Notes: generated by a model from the sequence alone, not told the origin. 64,000 nucleotides of DNA from Bordetella hinzii LMG 13501 (GCF_001548475.1 NZ_LRUJ01000024.1:1-64000); one strand, 5' to 3'; shown: positions 44,064 to 52,502, numbered from the stretch's first letter. Made by a program: numbers and translations.

Positions 44064-44974
44064 ACTTTCTCCGCGTGGACGCGGCCCAGGATGCCGGCAG
44101 GCCGGAAATAGAGCACGACGATGATCAGGGCAAAGACGGCGATCTCGCGCAGATTGGAGTACCAGAGGCCGATGAGCGACTCCAGCAGGCCGATCAGAAA
44201 GCCGCCGAAGATGCAGCCGCGCGGATTCTCCAGGCCACCCAGGATGGCGGCCGAGAAGGCCTTGAGCGAGAGCAGCGCACCCACGAAGACCGAGGCCGTG
44301 GCGATGGGGGCGACCATGACGCCGGCCACCGCGGCCAGGGCCGAGCTGATGGCGAATACGCCGACGGCGACCGCGTTGGCGTTGATGCCCATCAGGCTGG
44401 CGGCCGACTTGCTGAAGGCCACCGCGCGCACGGCCTTGCCCATCTTGGTGCGGTGCAGCGCCCAGTCCAGCACGATCATCAGGACCAGGGTGGTGCCAAA
44501 GACGAGGATTTCCTGCGGCCGCACGCCAGCGCCCAGCACGTTGACCACGCCCTCGCCCAGCGGGGACGCCACGGCGATGGGCGCCGGACCCCAGATGAGC
44601 AGGGCCAGGTTCTGGATGATGATGCCAAAGCCGATGGTGCTCATGACCCAGGACAGGCCCGCCTCGCCCACGAAGTGCTTGATGGCGGTGATGTAGAGCA
44701 CATAGCCCAGCAGGGCCAGCACCAGCATGGCCGCGGCCAGCGCGAACAGAAAACTGCCCCAGGTGACGTCCTCGGGCGCCGGGAAACCGATCAGCTTGCC
44801 CTGCGTGAGCAGCACGATGGCGCTGATGCCGATCAGCCCGGCCAGCGCCAGGAAAGCCCCCTGGCCGAAGTTGAATGTCTTGGTGGTGGTGTAGGTGATG
44901 CTGAAACCGAACGCGACCAGGGCGTAGACGCTGCCCATGGCCAATCCACTGAGTATGGCTTGTAGTAATTGCAT
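44060..44974 (-). CDS. livH: Liv-type ABC transporter permease LivH (system 3)
   Basis: A 304-residue permease with typical N-terminal SVYALVAFGFSITYTTTKTFNFGQGAFLALAG and C-terminal LYFRPAGILGRVHAEKV. The stop overlaps the LivM-LivG start by four bases. A 54-base gap with a 12-base-stem hairpin separates it from the receptor gene upstream. Confidence 0.92.
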   Translation of the reverse strand: MQLLQAILSGLAMGSVYALVAFGFSITYTTTKTFNFGQGAFLALAGLIGISAIVLLTQGKLIGFPAPEDVTWGSFLFALAAAMLVLALLGYVLYITAIKHFVGEAGLSWVMSTIGFGIIIQNLALLIWGPAPIAVASPLGEGVVNVLGAGVRPQEILVFGTTLVLMIVLDWALHRTKMGKAVRAVAFSKSAASLMGINANAVAVGVFAISSALAAVAGVMVAPIATASVFVGALLSLKAFSAAILGGLENPRGCIFGGFLIGLLESLIGLWYSNLREIAVFALIIVVLYFRPAGILGRVHAEKV

Positions 44975-44989
44975 GCTGGAGTCCTTGCC

Positions 44990-45019
44990 GGCGCGCCCCT
45001 GCCGCGACAGGGGCGCGCC
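44990..45019. repeat. Strong inverted repeat downstream of Liv-3 receptor gene
   Basis: GGCGCGCCCCTG/CAGGGGCGCGCC, a 12-base perfect stem with a six-base loop, between the receptor gene and livH. No T-run follows. It mirrors the hairpins at the same position in systems 1 and 2. Confidence 0.75.
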
Positions 45020-45028
45020 TTGCGTCGA

Positions 45029-46219
45029 TCAGAGCTTGAGGTCTGCCGGCGTGATGGCCTTGACGATCTCGTCATCGACCGAGACCACCTTGCCGTCGAC
45101 CCAGCGCACCAGGCGGAAATCCTTGACCGACAGGGCCTCGTGGTTTTCCACCGTGAAGGGCTTGTTATAGGTCTTGATCACGCCCTTGGCTTCCTGCAGG
45201 TTCTCCAGGGCGGCCTGGACCTTTTCGCCCTCGGTGGACTTGGCCTGCTCCATGGCGGCGGCGATCAGCTTGACCGAGTCGTAGGCCTGGGCGGCCATTA
45301 CATAGGTCGGCAGGCGGCCATCGCGCTTCATGAGCGTGTCGTACAGCGCCTTGGACCCAGCCGAGGAATCCTCCGTGATCGAGGCGGTGAAGATCATCTT
45401 CTTGGCCAGGTCGGGGCCGGCGATGCGCAAGAAGGGCGAGCTCAGGTTGGCCCAGGAGGCCAGCGTGACCGGGAAGTAGCCGATCTTCTCCAGGCTGCGC
45501 ATGACATGCGCATTGGAATCCGCCAGCGCGTAGACGATCAGGGTATCGGCGCCGGCGCTCTTGATCTTGTTGAGCTGCGAGCTCATGTCGGTGTCTTTCG
45601 GCCCGAACTTCTCGTTGGCCACCGGCTTGATGTTGTGCAGCGCCAGGATCTCCAGCGCGTCCTTGGCGCCCTGCTGGCCATAGCCCGTGGTGTCGGCGAT
45701 GATGGCGATCTTGCCCGTCTTGCTGGCGCGCGCCGCGTAGGCGGCCAGCAGCGCGATCTGGTCGCGGTCGCGCATGGAGACGCGGAAGACATAGTTCGGC
45801 GGCGACTTGGCGTAGCGGCCGGTGATGTCGGTGGCGGTCGCCACCGGCGAGATCGTCGGGATTTTCCGTTGCTGCACGATGTGCAGCCAGGCCAGCATAT
45901 TGCCGGAATTGACCCCGCCCAGCATGGCGGCGACGTTTTCGTTGTTCACCAGTTCATTGGCGTTCTGGATGGCCTTGGGCGGCGCGCCCACGTCATCGCG
46001 GCTGACGATGACGACCTTCTTGCCCAGCACGCCGCCGGCGGCATTGAGTTCGTCGGCGGCCTGGCGGGCGCCGGCCAGCGCCGAAATGCCGAAGTCGGCC
46101 GAACCGGTGGCCGACATATCGCTGTTGAAGCCGATCTTGATGTCGTCGGCCAGGGCGCTGGCGCTGGCCAGCAGGGCGGCGGTCAGGACGAGGGCCTTGA
46201 GCGGGTTGTGGTGTTTCAC
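45029..46219 (-). CDS. Periplasmic receptor, Liv ABC system 3
   Basis: A 396-residue LivJ/LivK-type receptor with signal peptide (cleavage ALA/DD near residue 25). The mature start DIKIGFNSDMSATGSADFGISALAGARQAADELNAAGGVLGKKVVIVSRDDVGAPPKAIQNA is family-typical. The ligand is unknown. The neighbouring alcohol and aldehyde dehydrogenases, CoA-transferase and lyase make a hydroxy-acid or alcohol ligand more likely than leucine. It is bordered by hairpins at both ends (46238-46252 and 44990-45019). Confidence 0.87.
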   Translation of the reverse strand: MKHHNPLKALVLTAALLASASALADDIKIGFNSDMSATGSADFGISALAGARQAADELNAAGGVLGKKVVIVSRDDVGAPPKAIQNANELVNNENVAAMLGGVNSGNMLAWLHIVQQRKIPTISPVATATDITGRYAKSPPNYVFRVSMRDRDQIALLAAYAARASKTGKIAIIADTTGYGQQGAKDALEILALHNIKPVANEKFGPKDTDMSSQLNKIKSAGADTLIVYALADSNAHVMRSLEKIGYFPVTLASWANLSSPFLRIAGPDLAKKMIFTASITEDSSAGSKALYDTLMKRDGRLPTYVMAAQAYDSVKLIAAAMEQAKSTEGEKVQAALENLQEAKGVIKTYNKPFTVENHEALSVKDFRLVRWVDGKVVSVDDEIVKAITPADLKL

Positions 46220-46237
46220 TGCGTTGTCTCCTGGGCT

Positions 46238-46252
46238 GCCCCTGTCAGGGGC
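46238..46252. repeat. Small inverted repeat upstream of Liv-3 receptor gene
   Basis: GCCCCT-GTC-AGGGGC, a six-base stem in the 60-base gap between the GMC oxidoreductase and receptor genes. It is the upstream member of a pair of hairpins bordering the receptor cistron. Confidence 0.5.
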
Positions 46253-46279
46253 GCCTTAACGATCAGAACTGCTGGTGGA

Positions 46280-47914
46280 TCAGGACTGCTTGATCAGGTC
46301 CGCCGCCTTGTTGCCTATCATCATGGTGGCCGCGCAGATATTGGCCGAAGGCATCGAGGGCATGACGGAAGAGTCGACGACGCGCAGGTTCTGCACGCCG
46401 TGGACACGGAGCTGGGGATCGACCACCGCGAGGCGGTCGCCGGCCGGGCCCATGCGGGCCGTGCCGTTGACGTGATACGAGGACACGCCATAGCGGCGGG
46501 CGAAATCCAGCAATTCGGTATCCGACTGGCACATGGGGCCGGGCAGCGCTTCGCCATCGAAATAGGGCGCGAGCGCCTGCGATTGCAGCAGGCGCCGCGC
46601 CAGGCGTATGCCGCGCACCAGGGTGATCTGGTCGTCGGGATGGCTCAGGTAGTTGGCGTGGATGAGCGGATCCTGCATGGGATCGCCGGAGCGCAGGCGG
46701 ACCTGGCCGCGGCTTTGCGGACGGTGCTGCCACACACCCGCCGTCATGCCGGGGAAGTCGTCCAGCACGCCCACATAGCCTTCCTTGTAGCTGGCCGGCG
46801 TGAAGACGCCTTGCAGGTCGGGCGCATCCAGCTCGGGCAGCGACTTCCAGAAGTAGTGCAGCAGCGAAGGGCTCAGGGCCATGATGCTGGGACGTTTGAG
46901 CAACCAGCGGCTGACCTGGCCGACCAGGTTCAGGCCCTTGACCAGCTCGTTCATGGTCTGGCTTTGCTTGACGCGCGCCACGACGCGCACCGAATAGTGG
47001 TCGCTCAGGTTCTCGCCCACGCCAGGCAGGTCCCGCACCACCGGGATACCCAGCTCGCGCAGGAAATCGCCCGGGCCCAGGCCAGAGAGCTGCAGCAGCT
47101 TGGGCGTGTTGATGGCGCCGCTGGCGACGATGACTTCACGGTTGGCGCGCACGCTGCGCGCGGCCGAAGGCTGGCGCGGATCGCAATAGGCCACGCCGAC
47201 GGCCCGATTGCCCTCGAACAGCACTTGCGTGGCCTGCGCATGGGTGCGCACCGTCAGGTTCTTGCGCGACATGGCCGGACGCAGGAAGCAGCGCGCCGTG
47301 CTCATGCGCCAGCCCCGGCTTATGGTGCGCTGGAAATAGCCGACGCCGGCCTGGCTGGCGCCGTTGTAATCGGGATTGCGCGGCAGGCCCTGCTCCACGG
47401 CGCCGGCGATGAAGGCCTCGCACAGCGGATGGATCCAGTCGATGTCGGTGACCGGCAGCTCGCCCTTGCGGCCGCGGTAGCGGTCATCGCCGCCGGCGCG
47501 CCGCTCCATGGACTTGAAGTAGGGCAGCACCTCTTCATAGGACCAGCCGGGATTGCCCAGGCTGGCCCAATGGTCGTAGTCGGCGGCCTGGCCGCGGTTG
47601 TAGACCAGGCCGTTGATCGAAGTCGAGCCGCCCAGCGTGCGGCCTTGCGGAATGGGCACGCGGCGGCCATTGGTGAGGTCGGTGGGCTCGCTGGAGAACT
47701 GCCAGGCGTATTTCTTGTTGAAGACGGCCTTGATGAAGCCGGCCGGGATGTGCAGCCAGGGGCTGTGGTCGGGCGGGCCGGCTTCCAGCACGCACACCGT
47801 GGCGCCCTGGGCGCTCAGGCGGTTGGCCAGGATGGCGCCGGCGGCGCCCGCGCCCACGATCACATAGTCGTAACGGTCCGCATCCCGCAGGGACGCTTGC
47901 TGTGCTTGGTTCAT
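46280..47914 (-). CDS. GMC-family FAD alcohol oxidoreductase
   Basis: A 544-residue glucose-methanol-choline oxidoreductase. It has the FAD-binding YVIVGAGAAGAILANRL near the N-terminus, the GMC signature GRTLGGSTSINGLVYNRG, and the active-site SYHVNGTARMG histidine with the C-terminal VVDSSVMPSMPSANICAATMMIG. It should oxidise a primary alcohol to an aldehyde, passing electrons to the respiratory chain or oxygen. Annotation pipelines would call it choline dehydrogenase, but the operon (CoA-transferase, lyase) does not fit betaine synthesis. Second gene of the operon, seven bases after the aldehyde dehydrogenase. Confidence 0.9.
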   Translation of the reverse strand: MNQAQQASLRDADRYDYVIVGAGAAGAILANRLSAQGATVCVLEAGPPDHSPWLHIPAGFIKAVFNKKYAWQFSSEPTDLTNGRRVPIPQGRTLGGSTSINGLVYNRGQAADYDHWASLGNPGWSYEEVLPYFKSMERRAGGDDRYRGRKGELPVTDIDWIHPLCEAFIAGAVEQGLPRNPDYNGASQAGVGYFQRTISRGWRMSTARCFLRPAMSRKNLTVRTHAQATQVLFEGNRAVGVAYCDPRQPSAARSVRANREVIVASGAINTPKLLQLSGLGPGDFLRELGIPVVRDLPGVGENLSDHYSVRVVARVKQSQTMNELVKGLNLVGQVSRWLLKRPSIMALSPSLLHYFWKSLPELDAPDLQGVFTPASYKEGYVGVLDDFPGMTAGVWQHRPQSRGQVRLRSGDPMQDPLIHANYLSHPDDQITLVRGIRLARRLLQSQALAPYFDGEALPGPMCQSDTELLDFARRYGVSSYHVNGTARMGPAGDRLAVVDPQLRVHGVQNLRVVDSSVMPSMPSANICAATMMIGNKAADLIKQS

Positions 47915-47921
47915 GGCGGCT

Positions 47922-49391
47922 CTAGCGCGCGGTGTTGAACGTCTTGCCGGCCAGGCAGACGTATTTGATTTCCAGGAATTCTTCGATGCCGTACTTGGAG
48001 CCTTCGCGGCCGATGCCCGACTCCTTGACGCCGCCGAAGGGGCCGACTTCATTGGAGACCGCGCCGGTGTTCACGCCCACGATGCCGTACTCCAGCCCTT
48101 CCATGACGCGCCAGACGCGCTCCAGGTCGGCGGTGTAGAAATAGGCGGCCAGCCCGGACTCGCTGTCGTTGGCGCGGGCCAGCACGGCGGCCTCGTCCTC
48201 GAAGGTGCTGATGCCGACCACCGGACCGAAGATCTCCTGGTGGGCAATCTCCATGGCGTCGGTCACGCCGGTCAGCAGCGTGGGCTCGTACAGCAGCGTG
48301 CCGGCCGCCTGGAGCTTGCCGCCGGCCAGCACCGCGGCGCCCTTGGCGCGCGCGTCTTCGACCAGGCTGGACACCTTGTCCACGGCGCGCTGGTCGATCA
48401 GCGGACCCAGCGTGACGCCGGGCTCCAGTCCGCCGCCCAGCTTGAGTTTGCCGATCTCGGCCCGCAGCTTGTCCGTGAACGCCTGGGCCACGGAGCCGTG
48501 CACATAGACCCGGTTGGCGCAGACGCAGGTCTGGCCGGCATTGCGGAACTTGGAGGCCATCAGCCCCTGCACCGCTTCGTCCAGGTCGGCATCCTCGAAC
48601 ACGATGAAGGGCGCATTGCCGCCGAGTTCGAGCGAGAGTTTCTTGATGTTGGCGGCGCTTTGCTGCATCAGCAGGCGCCCCGTCTGGGTGGAGCCGGTGA
48701 ACGTCAGCTTGCGCACGGTGGTGTTGCCCGAGAGCTCGGCGCCGATGGGCGCCGGATCGCCGATCACCACATTGAGCACGCCCGGCGGAATCCCCGCCTG
48801 CTCGCCCAGCCAGGCCAGCGCCAGGGCGGTGAAGGGCGTGAGCTCGGATGGCTTGAGCACCACGGTGCAGCCGGCGGCCAGCGCGGGGCTGACCTTGCGC
48901 GTGACCAGGGCCGAAGGGAAGTTCCAGGCAATGATGGCCGCGACCACGCCCACCGGCTGGCGGATGGCCATCATGCGCTGGTCGCCGCGCGGGGAGGGCA
49001 GCACATCGCCGTAGACCCGCTTGGCTTCCTCGGCGAACCACTCGACAAAGGAGAGCGCGTAGTTGAGCTCGCCGCGCGCCTCGGCCAAGGGCTTGCCCTG
49101 CTCCAGCGTGAGCAGCAGCGCCAGATCGTCGGCATGCGCCTCGATCAGCTGCTGCCATTTGCGCAGGATGGCGCCGCGTTCCTTGCCGGTCTTGGCGCGC
49201 CAGGCCGGCAGCGCGCCGTCGGCGGCCTCGATGGCGCGGGCGGTCTCGGCCGCGCCCAGATTGGGTACTGTGCCGAGGATGTTGCCGTCGTGGGGATTGC
49301 GCACCGTGATGGTGGCCTTGCTGTCGGCGTCGCACCAGCGCCCGCCGATATAGGCCTGCTGCCGCAGCAGCTGGGCATTCTGCAATTTCAT
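47922..49391 (-). CDS. NAD(P)-dependent succinate/glutarate-semialdehyde dehydrogenase-like aldehyde dehydrogenase
   Basis: A 489-residue aldehyde dehydrogenase of the GabD type. Catalytic Cys289 (NAGQTCVCANR) and general base Glu255 (LSLELGG) are present, with cofactor loop FTGSTQTG (231-238). GabD-type enzymes act on omega-carboxy aldehydes. The start at 49391 gives normal length, and 19 upstream in-frame residues lack similarity. First gene of the eight-gene operon, divergent from a LysR gene. It probably oxidises the aldehyde made by the neighbouring GMC enzyme. Confidence 0.9.
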   Translation of the reverse strand: MKLQNAQLLRQQAYIGGRWCDADSKATITVRNPHDGNILGTVPNLGAAETARAIEAADGALPAWRAKTGKERGAILRKWQQLIEAHADDLALLLTLEQGKPLAEARGELNYALSFVEWFAEEAKRVYGDVLPSPRGDQRMMAIRQPVGVVAAIIAWNFPSALVTRKVSPALAAGCTVVLKPSELTPFTALALAWLGEQAGIPPGVLNVVIGDPAPIGAELSGNTTVRKLTFTGSTQTGRLLMQQSAANIKKLSLELGGNAPFIVFEDADLDEAVQGLMASKFRNAGQTCVCANRVYVHGSVAQAFTDKLRAEIGKLKLGGGLEPGVTLGPLIDQRAVDKVSSLVEDARAKGAAVLAGGKLQAAGTLLYEPTLLTGVTDAMEIAHQEIFGPVVGISTFEDEAAVLARANDSESGLAAYFYTADLERVWRVMEGLEYGIVGVNTGAVSNEVGPFGGVKESGIGREGSKYGIEEFLEIKYVCLAGKTFNTAR

Positions 49392-49497
49392 GCCTGTCTC
49401 GTCTTCCACATCGAACTTATCGCCCGATGCCGGTGACATCAAGGCCATTTTGCGGCGAGTCTAACAATGGCGGGCCGGGCGGCTAAAGCAGTCATTA

Positions 49498-49513
49498 GCG
49501 ATGCCGCCATCGC
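49498..49513. promoter_or_regulatory. Inverted repeat in LysR/aldehyde dehydrogenase gap
   Basis: GCGATG-CCGC-CATCGC lies in the middle of the 191-base divergent gap (49392-49582), 70 bases before the LysR start. It is a candidate operator for the LysR protein, judged by symmetry and location only. Confidence 0.35.
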
Positions 49514-49582
49514 CAAACGCGATGACGGGCGCCGGCGCGGCTAAAATGGGCGCCCTGACTGTTTTCCTGGGCTGGCCGTTTC

Positions 49583-50473
49583 ATGCGTCTCGATCCCACC
49601 TCCCTGAAGCTCTTCATCAGCGTGGTCGAGCTGGGCACCATCGCCGCGGCCGCCGAGCAGGAGCACATCGCCGCGGCGGCGGTCAGCAAGCGCGTGAGCG
49701 AACTGGAAGAAAACCTGGGCATACGCCTGCTGACCCGCACCAACAAGGGCATCCAGCCCACGCCGGCCGGCTTCGCGCTGTCGACCATGGCGCGGCGCGC
49801 GCTGCATGAGCTGGACGAGGTGGCGGTGCGCATGCGCGAATATGCCAGCGGCCTGCGCGGCTTTGTCCGCGTATTTGCGAACATCTCGGCCATCACGCAG
49901 TTCCTGCCCAAGGACATCAAGGACTTCCTGGGCGAATATCCCAATGTTCAAGTCGACCTCGAAGAGAAAATCACCCCGGCCATCATCAAGGCCGTGGCGG
50001 AAAACGCCGCCGATGTGGGAATTTTCTCGGGCACGGTGCCCGATCACGACGTCGAGATCCTGCCGTATCGGGAGGACATGCTGGCGCTGGTGGTGCCGGC
50101 CGACCACCCCTTGCAGGCCAAGCCCGGGTTTCGCTTCGTCGATGCGCTCGAATATGACTTCATCGGCCTGCATCGCGGCAGCGCCATCAACCGCATCTTG
50201 TCGCATGCGGCCAGCGGCGCCAAGCGCAACGTCAAGCTCAAGGTGCAGGTCACCGGCTTTGACGCGCTGTGCTTCATGGTGGACTCAGGCTTGGGCGTGG
50301 GTGTGCTGCCGCTGGACCTGGCGCAGCGCTACTCGGTGATGTTCAACATCCGCATCATCCCGCTGACCGAACCCTGGGCGCGCCGCCAGATCCAGATCTG
50401 CGTGCGCGCCTTCGACGCCCTGCCCACGGCGGCCAAGCTGTTTGTCGATCACCTGAGCCGGCCCCAGCCCTGA
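49583..50473 (+). CDS. LysR-family regulator of the Liv-3 catabolic operon
   Basis: A 296-residue LysR regulator. Helix-turn-helix at about 1-58 (LKLFISVVELGTIAAAAEQEHIAAAAVSKRVSELEENLGIRLL). The effector domain is intact. It is divergent from the aldehyde dehydrogenase/GMC/Liv-3/CoA-transferase/lyase operon, so it probably activates it in response to the substrate or an intermediate. Its stop is followed by a 13-base-stem hairpin and the convergent rimO. Confidence 0.9.
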   Translation: MRLDPTSLKLFISVVELGTIAAAAEQEHIAAAAVSKRVSELEENLGIRLLTRTNKGIQPTPAGFALSTMARRALHELDEVAVRMREYASGLRGFVRVFANISAITQFLPKDIKDFLGEYPNVQVDLEEKITPAIIKAVAENAADVGIFSGTVPDHDVEILPYREDMLALVVPADHPLQAKPGFRFVDALEYDFIGLHRGSAINRILSHAASGAKRNVKLKVQVTGFDALCFMVDSGLGVGVLPLDLAQRYSVMFNIRIIPLTEPWARRQIQICVRAFDALPTAAKLFVDHLSRPQP

Positions 50474-50479
50474 AGCGCG

Positions 50480-50512
50480 GCCGGCGCCATCGCCGGCCGC
50501 GATGGCGCCGGC
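50480..50512. terminator. Hairpin between convergent lysR and rimO
   Basis: A 13-base perfect stem (50480-50492 with 50500-50512) and seven-base loop fills the gap between the two stop codons. An alternative nine-base fold, GCGGCCGGC/GCCGGCCGC, uses overlapping bases, so two structures compete. No T-run is present. Confidence 0.65.
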
Positions 50513-50514
50513 AA

Positions 50515-51948
50515 TCAGATGCGGTCGGCCCAGAGGTCGTATTCGTCGGCGTCGGTGACGCGCACGCGGACCATGTCGCCGGGCTTGACCGGGGTCTCGC
50601 TGGACACATACACACAGCCGTCGATCTCCGGCGCATCGGCGCTGGAGCGGCCCACGGCGCCGTCCTCGTCGACCTCGTCGATCAGCACATCGATCTCGCG
50701 GCCGATGCGGGCCTGCAGGCGAGCCGCCGAGATTGCCTGCTGGTGTTCCATGAAGCGCTCCCAGCGCTCCTGCTTGACGGCATCGGGCACCGGATCGGCC
50801 AGGGCGTTGGCCGGCGCGCCCTCGACCGGCGAATATTGGAAGCAGCCCACGCGGTCCAGCTGCGCTTCGCTCATCCAGTCCAGCAAATACTGGAAATCCG
50901 CTTCGGTCTCGCCCGGAAAGCCCACGATGAAGGTCGAGCGTATGGTCAGGTCCGGACAGGCGGCGCGCCATTGCTGGATGCGCGCCAGCGTCTTGTCCTC
51001 GAAGGCTGGACGCTTCATGGCCTTGAGGATGCGCGGGCTGGCGTGCTGGAAAGGGATGTCCAGGTAGGGCAGCACGCGGCCATCGGCCATCAGCGGAATG
51101 ATGTCGTCGACGTGCGGATAGGGATAGACGTAATGCAGCCGCGTCCAGACGCCCAGTTCCGAGAGCGCATCGCACATCTCCGTCATGCGCGTCTTGACCG
51201 GACGGCCGTTCCAGAAGCCGCTGCGGTACTTCAGGTCCACGCCGTAGGCGCTGGTGTCCTGCGAGATCACCAGCAGTTCCTTCACGCCGGCCTTGACCAG
51301 GCGCTCGGCCTCGTTCAGCACATCGCCCACCGGCCGGCTCACCAGATTGCCGCGCATGGAGGGGATGATGCAGAAGCTGCAGCGGTGATTACAGCCCTCG
51401 GAAATCTTCAGGTAGGCGTAGTGGCGCGGCGTGAGCTTGATGCCTTGCGGCGGCACCAGGTCGACATAGGGGTTGTGATCCTGGCGCGGCGGCGCGGCCG
51501 TGTGCACGGCGCGCACGACCTGCTCGTACTGCTGCGGGCCGGTGACGGCCAGCACGCTGGGATGCACTTGGCGGATGGCGGATTCTTCCACGCCCATGCA
51601 GCCGGTCACGATGACCTTGCCGTTTTCGGCCAGGGCCTCGCCAATGGCCTCCAGCGACTCGGCCTTGGCGCTGTCGATGAAGCCACAGGTATTGACCACC
51701 ACCACGTCGGCGTCGCTGTATTCGGGCGTGACCTCATAGCCCTCGGTGCGCAGCTGCGTGAGGATGCGCTCCGAGTCCACGAGCGCCTTGGGGCAGCCGA
51801 GGCTGACAAAGCCCACGCGCGGAGAGCGGTCGCCGCCGCCCTTGCCGGGCTTGCCGGCGCCGCCGCCATGGCCTGCGTCCTTGTCAGGGCGATGGCCCGC
51901 GGTGATGCTGGGGCCCTTGCCGGCCCGGGATGTTTCCAGGATTTCCAA
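50515..51948 (-). CDS. rimO: Ribosomal protein S12 methylthiotransferase RimO
   Basis: A 477-residue radical-SAM methylthiotransferase modifying an aspartate of ribosomal protein S12. The N-terminal cluster cysteines are in [23 protein letters not shown] and VTGCMG. The radical SAM motif is [13 protein letters not shown] domain closes the protein. The usual start of family similarity ([13 protein letters not shown]) is at residue 43, so the first 42 residues are an extra Gly/Lys-rich segment ([18 protein letters not shown]) not typical of RimO. No methionine lies between, but a GTG start is possible. Confidence 0.94.
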   Translation of the reverse strand: MEILETSRAGKGPSITAGHRPDKDAGHGGGAGKPGKGGGDRSPRVGFVSLGCPKALVDSERILTQLRTEGYEVTPEYSDADVVVVNTCGFIDSAKAESLEAIGEALAENGKVIVTGCMGVEESAIRQVHPSVLAVTGPQQYEQVVRAVHTAAPPRQDHNPYVDLVPPQGIKLTPRHYAYLKISEGCNHRCSFCIIPSMRGNLVSRPVGDVLNEAERLVKAGVKELLVISQDTSAYGVDLKYRSGFWNGRPVKTRMTEMCDALSELGVWTRLHYVYPYPHVDDIIPLMADGRVLPYLDIPFQHASPRILKAMKRPAFEDKTLARIQQWRAACPDLTIRSTFIVGFPGETEADFQYLLDWMSEAQLDRVGCFQYSPVEGAPANALADPVPDAVKQERWERFMEHQQAISAARLQARIGREIDVLIDEVDEDGAVGRSSADAPEIDGCVYVSSETPVKPGDMVRVRVTDADEYDLWADRI

Positions 51949-52000
51949 TCTTGTTCACCGTAGGTTCGCGCGCGGCGGGCGGCCGCGTCGCGGGAGTTTT

Positions 52001-52246
52001 TCAGGCCGGTTCGTCCATGGGTGGCAGGTCGCGCAAGGTCTCCGGATGGCGTATCGCCACCCGCAGCAGGGTCTGGGCCGCGCCCGAAGGGTTGCGTCGG
52101 CCTTGTTCCCAATCCTGCAGAGTGCGCACACTGACGCCCAGCAATTCGGCGAAGTCTGCCTGGGGCAGGCCGACGCGGCTGCGGGCTTCACTGATGCGCG
52201 ACGCCGGCCACCGCGCGGGACGCTGCGGCGGGGCTGCTTTTTTCAT
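52001..52246 (-). CDS. HigA/NadS-like helix-turn-helix regulator, solitary
   Basis: An 81-residue protein. Residues 27-69 form an Xre-type helix-turn-helix (LPQADFAELLGVSVRTLQDWEQGRRNPSG), the arrangement of HigA2/NadS antitoxins. These normally follow a RelE/HigB-like toxin gene. Here no toxin reading frame is visible upstream (52247-52594) or downstream, where rimO follows. A perfect palindrome overlaps its promoter, so it probably represses itself. It could be an orphan antitoxin or a regulator of a distant gene. Confidence 0.75.
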   Translation of the reverse strand: MKKAAPPQRPARWPASRISEARSRVGLPQADFAELLGVSVRTLQDWEQGRRNPSGAAQTLLRVAIRHPETLRDLPPMDEPA

Positions 52247-52326
52247 GGCTTGATCTGTTCACGGGCAGGGGGGCATGCCCCCGTGGCCTGGGCCGCCGCG
52301 CCAGGGGCGAGAGCCAAGGATGCGGA

Positions 52327-52345
52327 ATTATACGGCAATGCCGTA
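52327..52345 (-). promoter_or_regulatory. Promoter and autoregulatory palindrome of HTH gene
   Basis: On the minus strand TATAAT (52332-52327) is a perfect -10 element. Overlapping its upstream edge is the perfect palindrome TACGGCA-A-TGCCGTA (52331-52345). No good -35 is visible. The site lies about 80 bases before the HTH start codon, and repressor binding there would block the promoter. Confidence 0.65.
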
Positions 52346-52483
52346 GGGGCCGGCCCGCGCCCTGGCCTCTGCGGGGGCCCCTGGCTTCGTCGTGGGAGGC
52401 GGGGGCCGCCCTGGCCGCCACGGTCGGTCTTCTGGAAGAAAGAGGCACGTCATTGGGGTTTCCGTATTCGTCCCCAGCACGTT

Positions 52484-52502
52484 TTGTTCATATTGTGAAC
52501 AA
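52484..52502. promoter_or_regulatory. Probable IclR operator, copy 1
   Basis: TTGTTCA-TATTG-TGAACAA, a perfect inverted repeat 92 bases before the prpD-like start codon. The 16 bases TTTGTTCATATTGTGA (52483-52498) recur exactly at 54749-54764, upstream of the SDR operon. An IclR regulator gene lies between the two copies. Confidence 0.7.

Noticed and set aside
44969-47938. 989-codon plus-strand open frame over the Liv-3 receptor and GMC gene
   Set aside because: It is the complement of two well-supported genes with intact motifs. It has no domain similarity and typical shadow composition.
46280-49391. GMC oxidoreductase and aldehyde dehydrogenase as a choline-to-betaine pathway (BetA/BetB)
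   Set aside because: The aldehyde dehydrogenase is of semialdehyde type, no BetI or BetT is present, and the CoA-transferase and HMG-CoA lyase in the operon do not fit betaine synthesis.
52188-52448. 86-codon minus-strand frame as a possible toxin partner of the HTH gene
   Set aside because: Sequence is Arg/Pro/Ala-rich without RelE/HigB features, and the HTH promoter lies inside it.
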